A DNA stretch of 64,000 nucleotides from the NCBI GenBank assembly GCA_963738425.1, contig CAVTWT010000034.1, positions 62,001 to 126,000 of the forward strand, written 5' to 3'. A program made the translations under genes and the position numbers. Position 1 is the first letter of the stretch. Every line of letters begins with the position of its first letter. This document shows positions 8,588-17,140 of the stretch, in pieces. Source of the DNA: CADEEN01 sp963738425. Its GTDB lineage: Bacteria > Pseudomonadota > Gammaproteobacteria > Burkholderiales > Burkholderiaceae_C. The notes below the pieces were generated by a model. The model searched no databases. It worked only from the letters and a program-made list of their open reading frames with translations, and was not told where the DNA came from.

Positions 8588-10948
8588 ATGCCCGCTGCAC
8601 TGAGCCCCGAGACGCTGCAGAAGATGCACGCCTATTGGCGCGCCTCCAACTACTTGGCTGTCGGCCAGATCTACCTGCAGGACAACCCGCTGCTCGACAC
8701 GCCGTTGACGCTGGCTCACATCAAGCCGCGGCTGCTCGGCCATTGGGGCACCACGCCGGGCTTGAACCTGATCTATGTCCACCTGAACCGGCTGATCAAG
8801 GACAACGACCTGAGTTTGATGTACGTCATCGGCCCCGGTCACGGCGGGCCGGGCATCGTGGCGCACAGCTATCTCGAAGGCACGTACACCGAGACCTACC
8901 CGGCGATCGAGCGCAACCGCGACGGCCTGCGGCGCCTGTTTCGACAGTTCTCGTGGCCGAACGGCATTCCCAGCCACGTCTCGCCCGAGGTGCCGGGCTC
9001 GATCCATGAAGGCGGCGAGCTCGGCTACTCGCTGGCCCACGCTTACGGCGCGGCGTTCGACAACCCGGACCTGATCGTCGCCTGCGTCGTCGGCGACGGC
9101 GAGGCCGAGACCGGTGCGCTGGCGGCGAGCTGGCACTCCAACAAGTTCCTCAATCCGGCGCGTGACGGCGCGGTGTTGCCGATCCTGCATCTGAACGGCT
9201 ACAAGATCGCCAACCCGACCGTGCTGGCGCGCATCAGCCGCGACGAGCTGACCGATCTGATGCGCGGCTACGGCCACGAGCCGCATTTCGTCGAGGGCGA
9301 TGACCCGATGCAGGTGCACCAGGCGCTGGCGCACACGCTCGATGTGGTGCTGGCGAAGATCCGCGAGATTCAGAAGACCGCGCGCGTGGTCGGCCAGACC
9401 CCCGCGCGACCGCGTTGGCCGATGATCGTCTTGCGCACGCCCAAGGGCTGGACCGGGCCGAAGTTCGTCGATGGCCAAGCGGTCGAAGGCACTTGGCGTT
9501 CGCACCAGGTGCCGATCGCCGACTTCAAGACTCCCGCTCATGTGAAGCAGCTCGAAGACTGGCTGACGAGCTACCGTCCGCGCGAGCTGTTCGACGAACA
9601 CGGCTGCTTGCGCGAGGAGCTGGCTGCCCTCGCGCCGACCGGCCAGCGCCGCATGGGGTCGAACCCGCACGCCAATGGCGGCGCGCTGTTGCAAGCGCTG
9701 GCGCTGCCGCGCTTTCACGAGTACGCGGTCGCGGTGCCGGCACCCGGCAGCGTCGACGCGGAAGCGACGCGCGTGCTCGGCCGCTTCCTGCGCGACGTGA
9801 TGAAGCTGAATCTGCCTGCGGCCAACTTCCGCATCGTCGGCCCCGATGAGACGGCATCGAACCGGCTGGACCCGGTGTTCGAAGTGACCGCCAAGCAGTG
9901 GATGGACGGCGTGCAGGACGGCGACAACCACCTCGCCGCCGACGGCCGCGTGATGGAAGTGTTGAGCGAGCACCTGTGCCAAGGCTGGCTCGAGGGCTAC
10001 CTGCTCACCGGCCGCCACGGCTTGTTCTCGTGCTACGAGGCCTTCATCCACATCGTCGGTTCGATGTTCAACCAGCACGCCAAGTGGCTCAAGGTCTGCA
10101 ACCAGATTCCCTGGCGCCAGCCGATCGCGTCGCTGAACTACCTGCTGACGTCGCATGTCTGGCGCCAGGACCACAACGGCTTCTCGCACCAGGACCCGGG
10201 CTTCATCGATCACGTGGCGAGCAAGAAGGCCGATGTCGTGCGCATCTACCTGCCGCCCGACGCCAATACGCTGCTGTCGGTCGCCGACCACTGCCTGCGC
10301 AGCCGCAACTACGTCAACCTGATCATTGCCGGCAAGCAGCCCGCGCCGCAGTGGCTCGGCATCGACGCAGCGGTGCGTCACTGCACAGCCGGCGCCGGCA
10401 TCTGGGACTGGGCCAGCACCGACAAGGGCATCGAGCCCGATGTGGTGATGGCCTGCGCCGGCGACGTGCCGACGCTGGAGACCCTGGCTGCCGTGTCGTT
10501 GCTGCGCCGCTACGTGCCCGGCATCCGCATCCGCGTCGTCAACGTCGTCGATCTGATGGTGCTGCAGCCGCCGTCCGAACATCCGCACGGCCTGGCGGAC
10601 CATGAGTTCGATGCCCTGTTCACCACGGACAAGCCGGTGATCTTCGCCTTCCACGGCTACCCCGCGATCATCCACAAGCTGACCTACCGGCGGCGCAATC
10701 ACGACAATATCCATGTGCGCGGCTACAAGGAAGAGGGCACCACGACGACGCCGTTCGACATGGTGGTGTTGAACAACCTCGACCGCTTTCAACTTGCGCT
10801 CGACGCCATCCGGCGCATTCCGCGTCTGGCCGATCAAGTGGCGGCAGAGACTGCGCGTTACGACACGACCATGCAACGCCACAAGCTCTACATCGGCGAA
10901 CATGGCGACGATCTGCCGGAGGTTCGCGATTGGCGCTGGACGCCGTGA
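8588..10948 (+). CDS. Phosphoketolase (XFP family)
   Basis: A 786-residue thiamine-diphosphate enzyme that splits xylulose-5-phosphate (and often fructose-6-phosphate) with phosphate into acetyl phosphate and an aldose phosphate. Family signatures are present: GHWGTTPGLNLIYVHLNRLI, GPGHGGPGIVAHSYLEGTYT, the diphosphate-binding motif VVGDGEAETGALAASWHSNK and, in the C-terminal half, SHVWRQDHNGFSHQDPGFID. The length is typical (about 790). I place the start at ATG 8588 (MPAALSPETLQKMHAYWRAS), which matches where family members begin; the frame is open to 8552. Acetate kinase follows 7 bases later, giving a bypass from pentose phosphates to acetate with ATP formation. Confidence 0.96.
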   Translation: MPAALSPETLQKMHAYWRASNYLAVGQIYLQDNPLLDTPLTLAHIKPRLLGHWGTTPGLNLIYVHLNRLIKDNDLSLMYVIGPGHGGPGIVAHSYLEGTYTETYPAIERNRDGLRRLFRQFSWPNGIPSHVSPEVPGSIHEGGELGYSLAHAYGAAFDNPDLIVACVVGDGEAETGALAASWHSNKFLNPARDGAVLPILHLNGYKIANPTVLARISRDELTDLMRGYGHEPHFVEGDDPMQVHQALAHTLDVVLAKIREIQKTARVVGQTPARPRWPMIVLRTPKGWTGPKFVDGQAVEGTWRSHQVPIADFKTPAHVKQLEDWLTSYRPRELFDEHGCLREELAALAPTGQRRMGSNPHANGGALLQALALPRFHEYAVAVPAPGSVDAEATRVLGRFLRDVMKLNLPAANFRIVGPDETASNRLDPVFEVTAKQWMDGVQDGDNHLAADGRVMEVLSEHLCQGWLEGYLLTGRHGLFSCYEAFIHIVGSMFNQHAKWLKVCNQIPWRQPIASLNYLLTSHVWRQDHNGFSHQDPGFIDHVASKKADVVRIYLPPDANTLLSVADHCLRSRNYVNLIIAGKQPAPQWLGIDAAVRHCTAGAGIWDWASTDKGIEPDVVMACAGDVPTLETLAAVSLLRRYVPGIRIRVVNVVDLMVLQPPSEHPHGLADHEFDALFTTDKPVIFAFHGYPAIIHKLTYRRRNHDNIHVRGYKEEGTTTTPFDMVVLNNLDRFQLALDAIRRIPRLADQVAAETARYDTTMQRHKLYIGEHGDDLPEVRDWRWTP

Positions 10949-10955
10949 GAGCCCA

Positions 10956-12014
10956 TTGCTGAAGCCGCGCCACGTTCTCGCGCTGAACAGCGGCTCGTCG
11001 TCGTTCAAGTTCGGCTTGTTCCGTGTGGCCGACGACGGTTGCGAAGCGCTGTGCGGCGAAACCGTTGACGGCGCCGATCCCGAGGTGGCGATGGCCCGCG
11101 TCGCCGCGTTGCTGGCCCAGCCTGGCCTGCCGTCGCCGGACGTTATCGGCCATCGCGTCGTCCACGGCGGCCCCACGCTGCGCAAGCACAGCCTCATCGA
11201 CGCGGCGCTGCTGCACCAGCTCGACGCCGCGGTGGCGTTTGCGCCGCTGCACACACCCGCTGCGCTGGCGTTGATCCGCTGGGCCGGCCTGCACTTTCCC
11301 GGCATCCCGCAGGTGGCGTGTTTCGACACCTGCTTTCACAACACGATGCCCGACGTGGCCCGCGTGCTGCCGATCGACAAGGCGCTGCAAGCGCAGGGCA
11401 TCCAGCGCTACGGATTCCACGGCCTCGCGCTCGAATCCATCGTGCGCCAGTTGGGGGCGGGTCTGCCGCGCCGCTTGGTCGTGGCCCACCTCGGCAACGG
11501 CGCCAGCATCACCGCCATCGAGGACGGACGCTCGATCGACACCAGCATGGGCCTGACGCCCAGCGGTGGCGTGATCATGGGCACGCGCAGCGGCGACCTC
11601 GACCCGGGGGTGCTCATCCATCTGATGCGCGAACGGCGACTCGATGCCGCGGCGCTCGAAGACATGATCGATCGACGGTCCGGGCTGCTCGGCATCTCGG
11701 GCCTCAGCGGCGACATGCGGCGGCTGCACGAGGCGGCTGCCTCCAACGCCGACGCCGCGCTGGCGATCGAGATGTTCTGCTACGCCGTGCTCAAGCAGAT
11801 CGCGGCCATGGGCGCGGCGCTCGGGGGCATCGACAGGCTGATCTTCAGCGGCGGCATCGGCGTCAACGACGCCGTGGTGCGCGAGAAGATCTGTGCCGGG
11901 TTGGGCTGGCTTGGCGTCGGCCGCGCCGAAGTGTGGGTGATGGCATCGCAGGAAGAAGAGCAGATCGCCTGCCACAGCGCAGCCTTGTCGGCGCAGGGCG
12001 AGTCGGTCGTGTGA
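10956..12014 (+). CDS. ackA: Acetate kinase
   Basis: A 352-residue ASKHA-fold kinase converting acetyl phosphate and ADP into acetate and ATP. Motifs: LALNSGSSSFKFGLF at the N-terminus, GHRVVHGGPTLR, ACFDTCFHNTMP (catalytic Asp), RYGFHGLA, HLGNGASITAIEDGRSIDTS and GVIMGTRSGDLDPG. It is shorter than the usual roughly 400 residues. I propose TTG 10956, since the conserved LNSGSSS begins 10 codons later and no ATG lies close. It directly follows phosphoketolase and should use the acetyl phosphate that enzyme makes. Propionate kinase activity cannot be excluded. Confidence 0.92.
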   Translation: MLKPRHVLALNSGSSSFKFGLFRVADDGCEALCGETVDGADPEVAMARVAALLAQPGLPSPDVIGHRVVHGGPTLRKHSLIDAALLHQLDAAVAFAPLHTPAALALIRWAGLHFPGIPQVACFDTCFHNTMPDVARVLPIDKALQAQGIQRYGFHGLALESIVRQLGAGLPRRLVVAHLGNGASITAIEDGRSIDTSMGLTPSGGVIMGTRSGDLDPGVLIHLMRERRLDAAALEDMIDRRSGLLGISGLSGDMRRLHEAAASNADAALAIEMFCYAVLKQIAAMGAALGGIDRLIFSGGIGVNDAVVREKICAGLGWLGVGRAEVWVMASQEEEQIACHSAALSAQGESVV

Positions 12015-12020
12015 GCCAGG

Positions 12021-13097
12021 TCAGCCGGGATCGGCTGACCGCGTGTCGCCGTAGAGGTGCCACACCGCAACGAACATCGCTGCGATCGCCGGGCCGAGCA
12101 CGAAACCGTTGATGCCGAAGACCACCATGCCGCCGAGCGTCGTCATCAGCACCACGTAGTCGGGCAGGCGCGTGTCCTTGCCGACCAGGATCGGCCGCAA
12201 CACGTTGTCCACGAGGCCGATGACGAGCACGCCCCAGGCCACCAGCGCTGCGCCTTGCCAGAGCTCGCCGGTGAGCAGGAAGTACAAGGCCACCGGCAGC
12301 CACACCAGCGCCGCGCCGACGGCCGGCAGCAGCGACAGGAAGGCCATCACCACGCCCCACAGCAGCGCGCCCTTGACGCCGAGAAACCAGAACGCCAGGC
12401 CGCCGAGCAGGCCCTGCAGCGCAGCCACCAGCAGATTGCCTTTGACGGTGGCGCGGATCACCACGGTGAACTTGCCGACCAGTTCCCTGCGGTGTGCTGC
12501 GGCCAGCGGTACGGCGTGGCGCAGCGTGTGCGCCAGCGCGTCGCCGTCACGGATCAGGAAGAAGGCCAGGTAGAGTGTGATGAACAGGTCGACGACGAAC
12601 TCGACAGTGATCTGGCCGATGCCCAGGGCCTGCGTGGCAATGACCTGGCTGCCGCGCGCCAGCGCCTCCGTCAGGCGCCGCTGCAGCGTGTTGAAGTCGA
12701 CCAGACCGAAGCGATCCAGCCAGGCCGTGACCCAGTCGGGCAGGGCGTCGAAGACGCCGCGAAAGTAGCGCGTCGCGTTCAGCTCGCCCGACTGCAGCTG
12801 CTCGTAGACGCCGCTGGCCTCGCGGGCCAGCGCGGCGGCGATCAGCGCCAGCGGAAGAACCACCATCACCAAAACCACCAGCAGGGTCAGCAACGCCGCC
12901 GGGGTGCGGCGCTGCGCCAGGCGCGGCAGCAAGCGCTGGTACAGCGGCGCGAACAGCAGCGCAACGATCGCGCCCCACAGGATCGTGCCGTAGAACGGCA
13001 GCAGGATCCACGCCAGCGCTGCCGACACGGCCAACAGCAGCACCAGCAGCACGCGCCGCTCGTGCAACGTCGGCTCGCGTTCAGGAGCCGGCGTCAT
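12021..13097 (-). CDS. AI-2E family transporter
   Basis: A 358-residue membrane protein with about eight helices, beginning with a short cytoplasmic tail (MTPAPEREPTLHERR). The family stretch FLGVKGALLWGVVMAFLSLLP-AVGAALVWLPVALY and the late motif DNVLRPILVGKDTRLPDYVV are diagnostic of the AI-2E/PerM family. Members have been linked to autoinducer-2 export, Na+/H+ antiport and other efflux, so the substrate is open. It converges with ackA, with only 6 bases between the two stops. Confidence 0.92.
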   Translation of the reverse strand: MTPAPEREPTLHERRVLLVLLLAVSAALAWILLPFYGTILWGAIVALLFAPLYQRLLPRLAQRRTPAALLTLLVVLVMVVLPLALIAAALAREASGVYEQLQSGELNATRYFRGVFDALPDWVTAWLDRFGLVDFNTLQRRLTEALARGSQVIATQALGIGQITVEFVVDLFITLYLAFFLIRDGDALAHTLRHAVPLAAAHRRELVGKFTVVIRATVKGNLLVAALQGLLGGLAFWFLGVKGALLWGVVMAFLSLLPAVGAALVWLPVALYFLLTGELWQGAALVAWGVLVIGLVDNVLRPILVGKDTRLPDYVVLMTTLGGMVVFGINGFVLGPAIAAMFVAVWHLYGDTRSADPG

Positions 13098-13127
13098 CGG
13101 CAGGTTCAGGGGCTCGTCGCCACGCGC

Positions 13128-13349
13128 CTAGCTCTTGCGCCCGCCCAGCACCAGCAGCACCCCGCCGACCACGATGGCGCCGACGCCGGCCCACATTGGC
13201 ACGTTGACGGTCTTCTTCTCGGTGACCTTCAGCTCGATCGGTCCGAGCTTGGCGCCGACCGACTCCTTGTTGTAGCTGAAGCCACCGTAGGCCAAGGCAA
13301 GAACGCCGGCGACGATCAGGACGATCGCCACGATCCGGGTCGTGTTCAT
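13128..13349 (-). CDS. Small membrane protein, two TM segments
   Basis: A 73-residue protein starting MNTTRIVAIVLIVAGVLALA, with a polar middle (KLGPIELKVTEKKTVNVP) and a second hydrophobic helix GVGAIVVGGVLLVLGGRKS. It resembles small two-helix membrane proteins of unknown function in proteobacteria, perhaps DUF3185-like. A strong GGAGGT ribosome binding site precedes the ATG and lies inside a short repeat that recurs at 38.8 kb. It lies between the AI-2E transporter and a BON lipoprotein on the same strand, a grouping suggestive of envelope stress. Confidence 0.7.
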   Translation of the reverse strand: MNTTRIVAIVLIVAGVLALAYGGFSYNKESVGAKLGPIELKVTEKKTVNVPMWAGVGAIVVGGVLLVLGGRKS

Positions 13350-13351
13350 CA

Positions 13352-13376
13352 GGTCACCTCCGTGCTTCGCACTGCG
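13352..13376. repeat. 25-bp leader repeat, copy 1
   Basis: The 25 bases here match 38813-38837 at 23 positions. In both places the repeat lies directly upstream of a minus-strand start codon and supplies its GGAGGT ribosome binding site. Similarity appears to continue weakly to the right, with CGGGCGA near 13391. It is probably part of a dispersed intergenic repeat. Confidence 0.55.
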
Positions 13377-13407
13377 CTCATTTCGCCTGTCGGGCGATCG
13401 TGCGGGA

Positions 13408-13722
13408 TCATAGGCGGATCGACAGCTCGTTGCGAACCGACTTGACGCCGTTGACGCCGCGCGCAATGGTTTCGGCGGTGGCCTTTTCGGCGGCGCTCTT
13501 GGCGAAGCCGGAGAGCATCACGGTGCCGTTGAGCGTCTCGACCTGGATGCTGGCCGCATCGACGACCTTGTTCTCGACGAAGCGGCTCTTGATCTGCGTC
13601 GTGATCGTGGCGTCGTCGATGTAGGCGCCGACGGTTTCCTGGCCGCGGGTGACGGCGCAGCCGGCGGTGCTGAGCAAGGCGGCGGCGGCGATCGCGGCGG
13701 CGAGTGGGGTGCGTAGGTTCAT
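13408..13722 (-). CDS. BON-domain lipoprotein
   Basis: A 104-residue periplasmic lipoprotein. The signal (MNLRTPLAAAIAAAALLSTA) ends in the lipobox TAGC. One BON domain follows (about 35-104): YIDDATITTQIKSRFVENKV, IQVETLNGTVMLSGFAKSAA and GVNGVKSVRNELSIRL. BON domains bind membranes or phospholipids, and OsmY-like members respond to osmotic stress. The length fits a single-BON protein. The ATG at 13722 was chosen because it gives the signal peptide, although the frame is open further upstream. Confidence 0.9.
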   Translation of the reverse strand: MNLRTPLAAAIAAAALLSTAGCAVTRGQETVGAYIDDATITTQIKSRFVENKVVDAASIQVETLNGTVMLSGFAKSAAEKATAETIARGVNGVKSVRNELSIRL

Positions 13723-14065
13723 GGTTTGACTCCTGAGGGTGGCGAGGGCATGTCGTTCTCGCCAACGTGATCGGTTGAGCCGGTGCCGGTTGGCGACGGC
13801 AAAGCCAAGCCTACGCAGCCGGCAGGGCGGGCGTCTGTTCGCTGCAGCACACAACGCCGCCGATCGCCTGTTCGCCAGCGCACCGACGGTTGGCACCGCA
13901 ACGAGCACTGTGGATGTGCTGCGTCACACGGTGCGCCCGCCGATGAGCGGGTTTGTTGTGTGCGCCAACGAACAGACAGAGGCTCCTTGGCGGTTTAGAA
14001 GCTCTTTGCGGAGCGCGCCGCAACTGAAGTGTGCGGGGTGCTTTTTTTTGCCTGGAGCTGTAAGC
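13723..14065. other. 343-bp intergenic region, possible small RNA
   Basis: This gap between the BON gene (leftward) and the next rightward gene holds no convincing coding frame. It must contain the BON promoter. Near its right end is a GC-rich stem with eight T's on the plus strand (see the terminator entry), although no plus-strand gene precedes it. That arrangement would fit a small RNA or a leader attenuated before the gene at 14066. I find no known RNA family by eye. Confidence 0.3.
14014..14049 (+). terminator. Rho-independent terminator-like hairpin
   Basis: GCGCCGCA pairs imperfectly with TGCGGGGTGC across a 9-base loop (ACTGAAGTG), with one G-T pair and a two-base bulge, and is followed by TTTTTTTT at 14042-14049. 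It reads on the plus strand, 17 bases before the ATG at 14066, and no annotated plus-strand gene ends here. Confidence 0.45.
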
Positions 14066-14398
14066 ATGCTGAATCCGCTGCAAGGGACACCGTTGGTGAG
14101 GCTCCCCACCGCGCTGGAGCGCGTGGCCGGTGATTCGGTGGCCAGCTTGTGGAACCACGAGCGCTGGGCTTCGTCGCCGGATGCGCTGGCCTGCTATTGG
14201 GACGAGTTGTTCAATGCCGTGTGCACCCGGCTGGAGCAATTGGCAGCGCACAGTGCCGAACTGCCGACCCAGGCCGGCGTGAGGGAGTGCGCCGAGGCGC
14301 TGGCGCAATTGCATGCGAGCCTCAATGACGAGCGTGCACGGCATGTCCAACAAGCCAAGGACCTCTTGGCATTGCGGCCGCCGAGCGATTTGCTTTGA
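14066..14398 (+). CDS. Hypothetical protein
   Basis: A 110-residue soluble protein starting MLNPLQGTPLVRLPTALERV and containing CYWDELFNAVCTRLEQLAAH and ECAEALAQLHASLNDERARH. It looks wholly alpha-helical. The pattern of a C-terminal ALAQLHASL motif is echoed by the 15.8 kb hypothetical protein (VDALDQLHIMLGDAL), so the two may be distant relatives. I do not recognise the family. Confidence 0.55.
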   Translation: MLNPLQGTPLVRLPTALERVAGDSVASLWNHERWASSPDALACYWDELFNAVCTRLEQLAAHSAELPTQAGVRECAEALAQLHASLNDERARHVQQAKDLLALRPPSDLL

Positions 14399-14409
14399 GG
14401 CCGGCTTTC

Positions 14410-14895
14410 ATGCTCAAGTCCCTGCTCGTTGCCGTCGTGGTGTTCCCGCTGCTGCAGGCCGCATACTTGGCCGAGCCCGCCTACCAGACGGCCAACGTCC
14501 GCATCAGCACCGACTACCAAGCCGGCAAGGCGGCGTGCGCGTTGGTGGCGGCTCCGGCCCGGGATCTCTGCTACGAGCAAGCCGTGGCGCGCAAGAAGGT
14601 GGCGCGTGCCGAACTCGAGTACGGCAACAACGGCAACGCGGGACATCGCCACAAGATGTTGGAAGCCCGCGCCGAGGCTGACTACTCGGTGTCTCGGGAA
14701 ATATGCAGGGGCATCAATCGCGACGTGAAGGAGTTCTGCCTCGAGCAGGCGAGCGCTGTCGAGGCCAAAGCCTTGGCCGACTCCGGTCAGGCGCTTCCGG
14801 TGGCTGCAGCGCGGCCCGATGGCGCACGCGTGCAGCGTGCCAGGGTCAACACGCACAAGCCCGCGGCCGCCCTCTTCAAGGCCGTGGCTTTGTAA
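14410..14895 (+). CDS. Exported Cys-containing hypothetical protein
   Basis: A 161-residue protein with a signal peptide (MLKSLLVAVVVFPLLQAAYL). The mature part has four cysteines in two pairs (KAACALVAAPARDLCYEQ; EICRGINRDVKEFCLEQASA), suggesting two disulfides in the periplasm. The helical core VARKKVARAELEYGNNG is rich in charged residues. A similar Cys-x(10-12)-Cys layout occurs in the leftward protein at 16.7-17.1 kb. Function unknown. ATG 14410 gives the signal peptide; a TTG at 14395 is the alternative. Confidence 0.6.
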   Translation: MLKSLLVAVVVFPLLQAAYLAEPAYQTANVRISTDYQAGKAACALVAAPARDLCYEQAVARKKVARAELEYGNNGNAGHRHKMLEARAEADYSVSREICRGINRDVKEFCLEQASAVEAKALADSGQALPVAAARPDGARVQRARVNTHKPAAALFKAVAL

Positions 14896-15037
14896 ACGGC
14901 GTTGTGTGCGCTGGCCCACCGACAGCGCCGCGCCGGGTGTGCACATTCAGTTCGAACCGCAGCGCGACGGAGTCATACCCGTGCTTGCTTGTCCACCTGC
15001 TTTGGCGCAGGGGCCGACGACCTCACCACGAGCCGCA

Positions 15038-15731
15038 ATGGCCACCGCCCAGAACCAACTCATCGAGCGCCTGCCGCGCAAAGACCGCGCGGCGCTGCTT
15101 GCCGCAAGCGAGCCTGTGCAATTGGTGCTGGGCGAGGTGCTCTGCGAGCCCGGCAAGCCGACGCGGCATGTCTACTTTCCCGGTCGACGCCTTCATCTCG
15201 ATGGTGGCGCCGATCGACGGCAAGCCGGCGCTCGAAGTCGGCATGATCGGCCGCGAGGGCATGCTGGGCGCGCAACTGGCGCTGGGCGTGGCCACCGTGC
15301 CCTTGCATGCGGTCGTACAAGGGCACGGCGCGGCCTGGCGCATCGGTGCCGCGGCTTTTCGCGCCGAGCTGGCCCGCAGCGCGGCCTTGCAGCGCCTGCT
15401 CAACCGCTACCTGTACGTGCTGATGGCGCAGCTGGCCGGCTCGGCCGCCTGCCTGCGCTTCCACGAGATCGGCCCGCGGCTGGCGCGCTGGCTGCTGATG
15501 AGCCAGGACCGCGCTCACGCCGAGCGCTTCCACGTCACCCATGAATTCCTGGCCTACATGCTCGGCGTGCGCCGCGTCGGCATCACCGCCGCGGCCAGCG
15601 CGATGCAGCGCAGCGGCCTGATCGAATACCACCGCGGCGAAATGCTGGTGCGCGACCGCGCCGGGCTCGAAGCCACGGCCTGCGCCTGCTATGGCAATGA
15701 TCGGCGTGCCTATGCCGACGTGCTCGGTTGA
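15038..15731 (+). CDS. Crp/Fnr-family transcriptional regulator (one frameshift)
   Basis: About 230 residues when one extra base is removed. The N-terminal half begins MATAQNQLIERLPRKDRAAL and reaches GKPTRHVYFP, the start of the cyclic-nucleotide-binding-like beta barrel. At 15182-15183 (GG) the frame shifts by one and continues VDAFISMVAPIDGKPALEVG, then MIGREGMLGAQLALGV. The C-terminal winged helix contains HVTHEFLAYMLGVRRVGITA and AMQRSGLIEYHRGEM. A metal-binding Cys cluster is absent, so it is not a classical FNR. Such regulators are widespread in soil and water betaproteobacteria with unknown effectors. Confidence 0.8.
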
Positions 15732-15820
15732 GCGGCGCCGCAGCGTCATGGTGCGCTGCCGTACAGACGCTGGCGACGCAAGTGCGTTACATACAAGTGT
15801 GCCCTTGACCCAGAGGTAAC

Positions 15821-16297
15821 GTGACACGCCATTCAACGCCCGCCCAGACCGAAGCACTGGCTGTTTTCGCGAAACAGCTCGAAGGCATCAAGCAGGCCTT
15901 TGTCGAGGCTGATCGGCAGGACGAACGCTTTGCGCTGTACGGTGTCGACACGCCGCCGCAACCGGCGGCCAGGATTTCGATCGACGAGTGGGGCGCGCTG
16001 CTCGGCGCCGTCAAGGCCAGGCTCCGGCTCACGGCCGGAGAGATGATCAGGCCCGGCTTCAACGACACACCGCAAGCGGTGAGGGCGAGCGTGCTCGAGT
16101 GTGTCGATGCGCTGGATCAGTTGCACATCATGCTCGGCGACGCGCTGTCCGACGCCACACCGCCGGAGCGGCGCACCACAGACAGCAGCCCTGTGATCGG
16201 CAACCGCCGCGCTGGCCCTCATCCTCACGTGTCAGGCGTACCGGTGTCGGCCAGCCCACTGCTCAATCGCACCCGAGCCGCCGTCGCCAACGACTGA
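15821..16297 (+). CDS. Hypothetical protein
   Basis: A 158-residue frame with a GTG start (MTRHSTPAQTEALAVFAKQL). The first 115 residues look well structured and helical (EWGALLGAVKARLRLTAGEM; LECVDALDQLHIMLGDAL). The last 40 residues are low-complexity and overlap the end of the converging iron-permease-like gene by 73 bases, so the true C-terminus may be shorter or shifted. No family recognised. Confidence 0.5.
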   Translation: MTRHSTPAQTEALAVFAKQLEGIKQAFVEADRQDERFALYGVDTPPQPAARISIDEWGALLGAVKARLRLTAGEMIRPGFNDTPQAVRASVLECVDALDQLHIMLGDALSDATPPERRTTDSSPVIGNRRAGPHPHVSGVPVSASPLLNRTRAAVAND

Positions 16298-16647
16298 TAG
16301 CGGGCTTGGAAGGCGTCGAGCTGATCACCCTCGAGCTCTTCGAGATCGAGCAGGGCGTTGTGCGCGCCTTGGGTGGCCCGGATCAATTCGTCGAGTTTGA
16401 TCTGGATCGCTTCGGTGTCGCGGTTCTGGGTGTTCTGAATCAGGAACACCATCAGGAAGGTGACGATCGTCGTGCCGGTGTTGATGACCAGTTGCCAGGT
16501 GTCGCTGAAGCCGAACAGCGGGCCGGTGACGATCCAGACCGCGATCACGGCGACGGCGAGCACGAAGACGCGCGGCCGGCCACAGAAATGGGCGGTCGCT
16601 TTCGCGAAACGCGAATAGCCGTTGGAGATGCGACCGACTTCCGCCAT
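16225..16647 (-). CDS. Low-affinity iron permease-family membrane protein
   Basis: A 140-residue protein with two membrane helices (RVFVLAVAVIAVWIVTGPLF and WQLVINTGTTIVTFLMVFLI) followed by IQNTQNRDTEAIQIKLDELI, the signature of the low-affinity iron permease family (Fet4-related bacterial members). The C-terminal part is a charged helix (ALLDLEELEGDQLDAFQARY). The name comes from fungal Fet4; transport by such short bacterial proteins has not been established, so the role is tentative. Confidence 0.85.
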   Translation of the reverse strand: MAEVGRISNGYSRFAKATAHFCGRPRVFVLAVAVIAVWIVTGPLFGFSDTWQLVINTGTTIVTFLMVFLIQNTQNRDTEAIQIKLDELIRATQGAHNALLDLEELEGDQLDAFQARYQSLATAARVRLSSGLADTGTPDT

Positions 16648-16661
16648 GCGGCGCTGTGCCG

Positions 16662-17099
16662 CTACTGGCTCGCGGCTGATGCTGGTGCCGCGGGCACGAC
16701 GACCACCTCACGCGTCACCAGTTCGCGATAGATGCCACCACCGGCGACGCTGCCCGTGGTCGTGCCTTTGCCCTGCATGCGGGCCACGCAGTCGCCGCGG
16801 TCGGGCTCGGTCAGCGCCTCGCAACGCTTGAGCGCGTTGCGCGCATAGCGCCCCGGGTCGGGGTCGATGGTCACTGGCTCGCGGCTGGCGCGGGCCGTGC
16901 TCGCGTCACTGAGGCACTCGTTTCTCGCACCCTTGTAGCCGCGCGACAGGCAGACGGCCGCGTCGCGCTGGTACTGCGCTTCGGAGGCGGCCGCGGCACT
17001 GGGCTTGCCGGCAGCCAGCGCGGGTGACGCTCCCAGGGCAGCCGTCAGCGCCAACAGCGGCCACGACGAGCGTGAAGCACATTTTTGAAGCTTGGTCAT
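16662..17099 (-). CDS. Exported hypothetical protein with paired cysteines
   Basis: A 145-residue protein with a signal peptide (MTKLQKCASRSSWPLLALTA, cleavage near ALAAG). The mature region holds AAVCLSRGYKGARNECLSDA and LKRCEALTEPDRGDCVARMQ, two Cys pairs each about 9-10 residues apart, then a Ser/Ala/Val tail. The second motif (RC-PDR-DCVARM-G) recurs in small periplasmic proteins of Burkholderiales of unknown function. In-frame starts also exist at 17111 and upstream; 17099 was chosen because it begins the signal peptide. Confidence 0.65.
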   Translation of the reverse strand: MTKLQKCASRSSWPLLALTAALGASPALAAGKPSAAAASEAQYQRDAAVCLSRGYKGARNECLSDASTARASREPVTIDPDPGRYARNALKRCEALTEPDRGDCVARMQGKGTTTGSVAGGGIYRELVTREVVVVPAAPASAASQ

Positions 17100-17140
17100 T
17101 AGGGTCACCATGGTGTTGATCGTCGAGCTGACAGAGCGGT

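Noticed and set aside
8549..11329. A very long minus-strand open frame (over 900 codons)
   Set aside because: It lies opposite phosphoketolase and acetate kinase, whose motifs are unmistakable. Its Arg/His/Gln-rich composition is typical of antisense frames in GC-rich DNA.
12057..13445. A 462-codon plus-strand frame
   Set aside because: It is antisense to the AI-2E transporter and rich in Gln/His/Arg with no recognisable domain.
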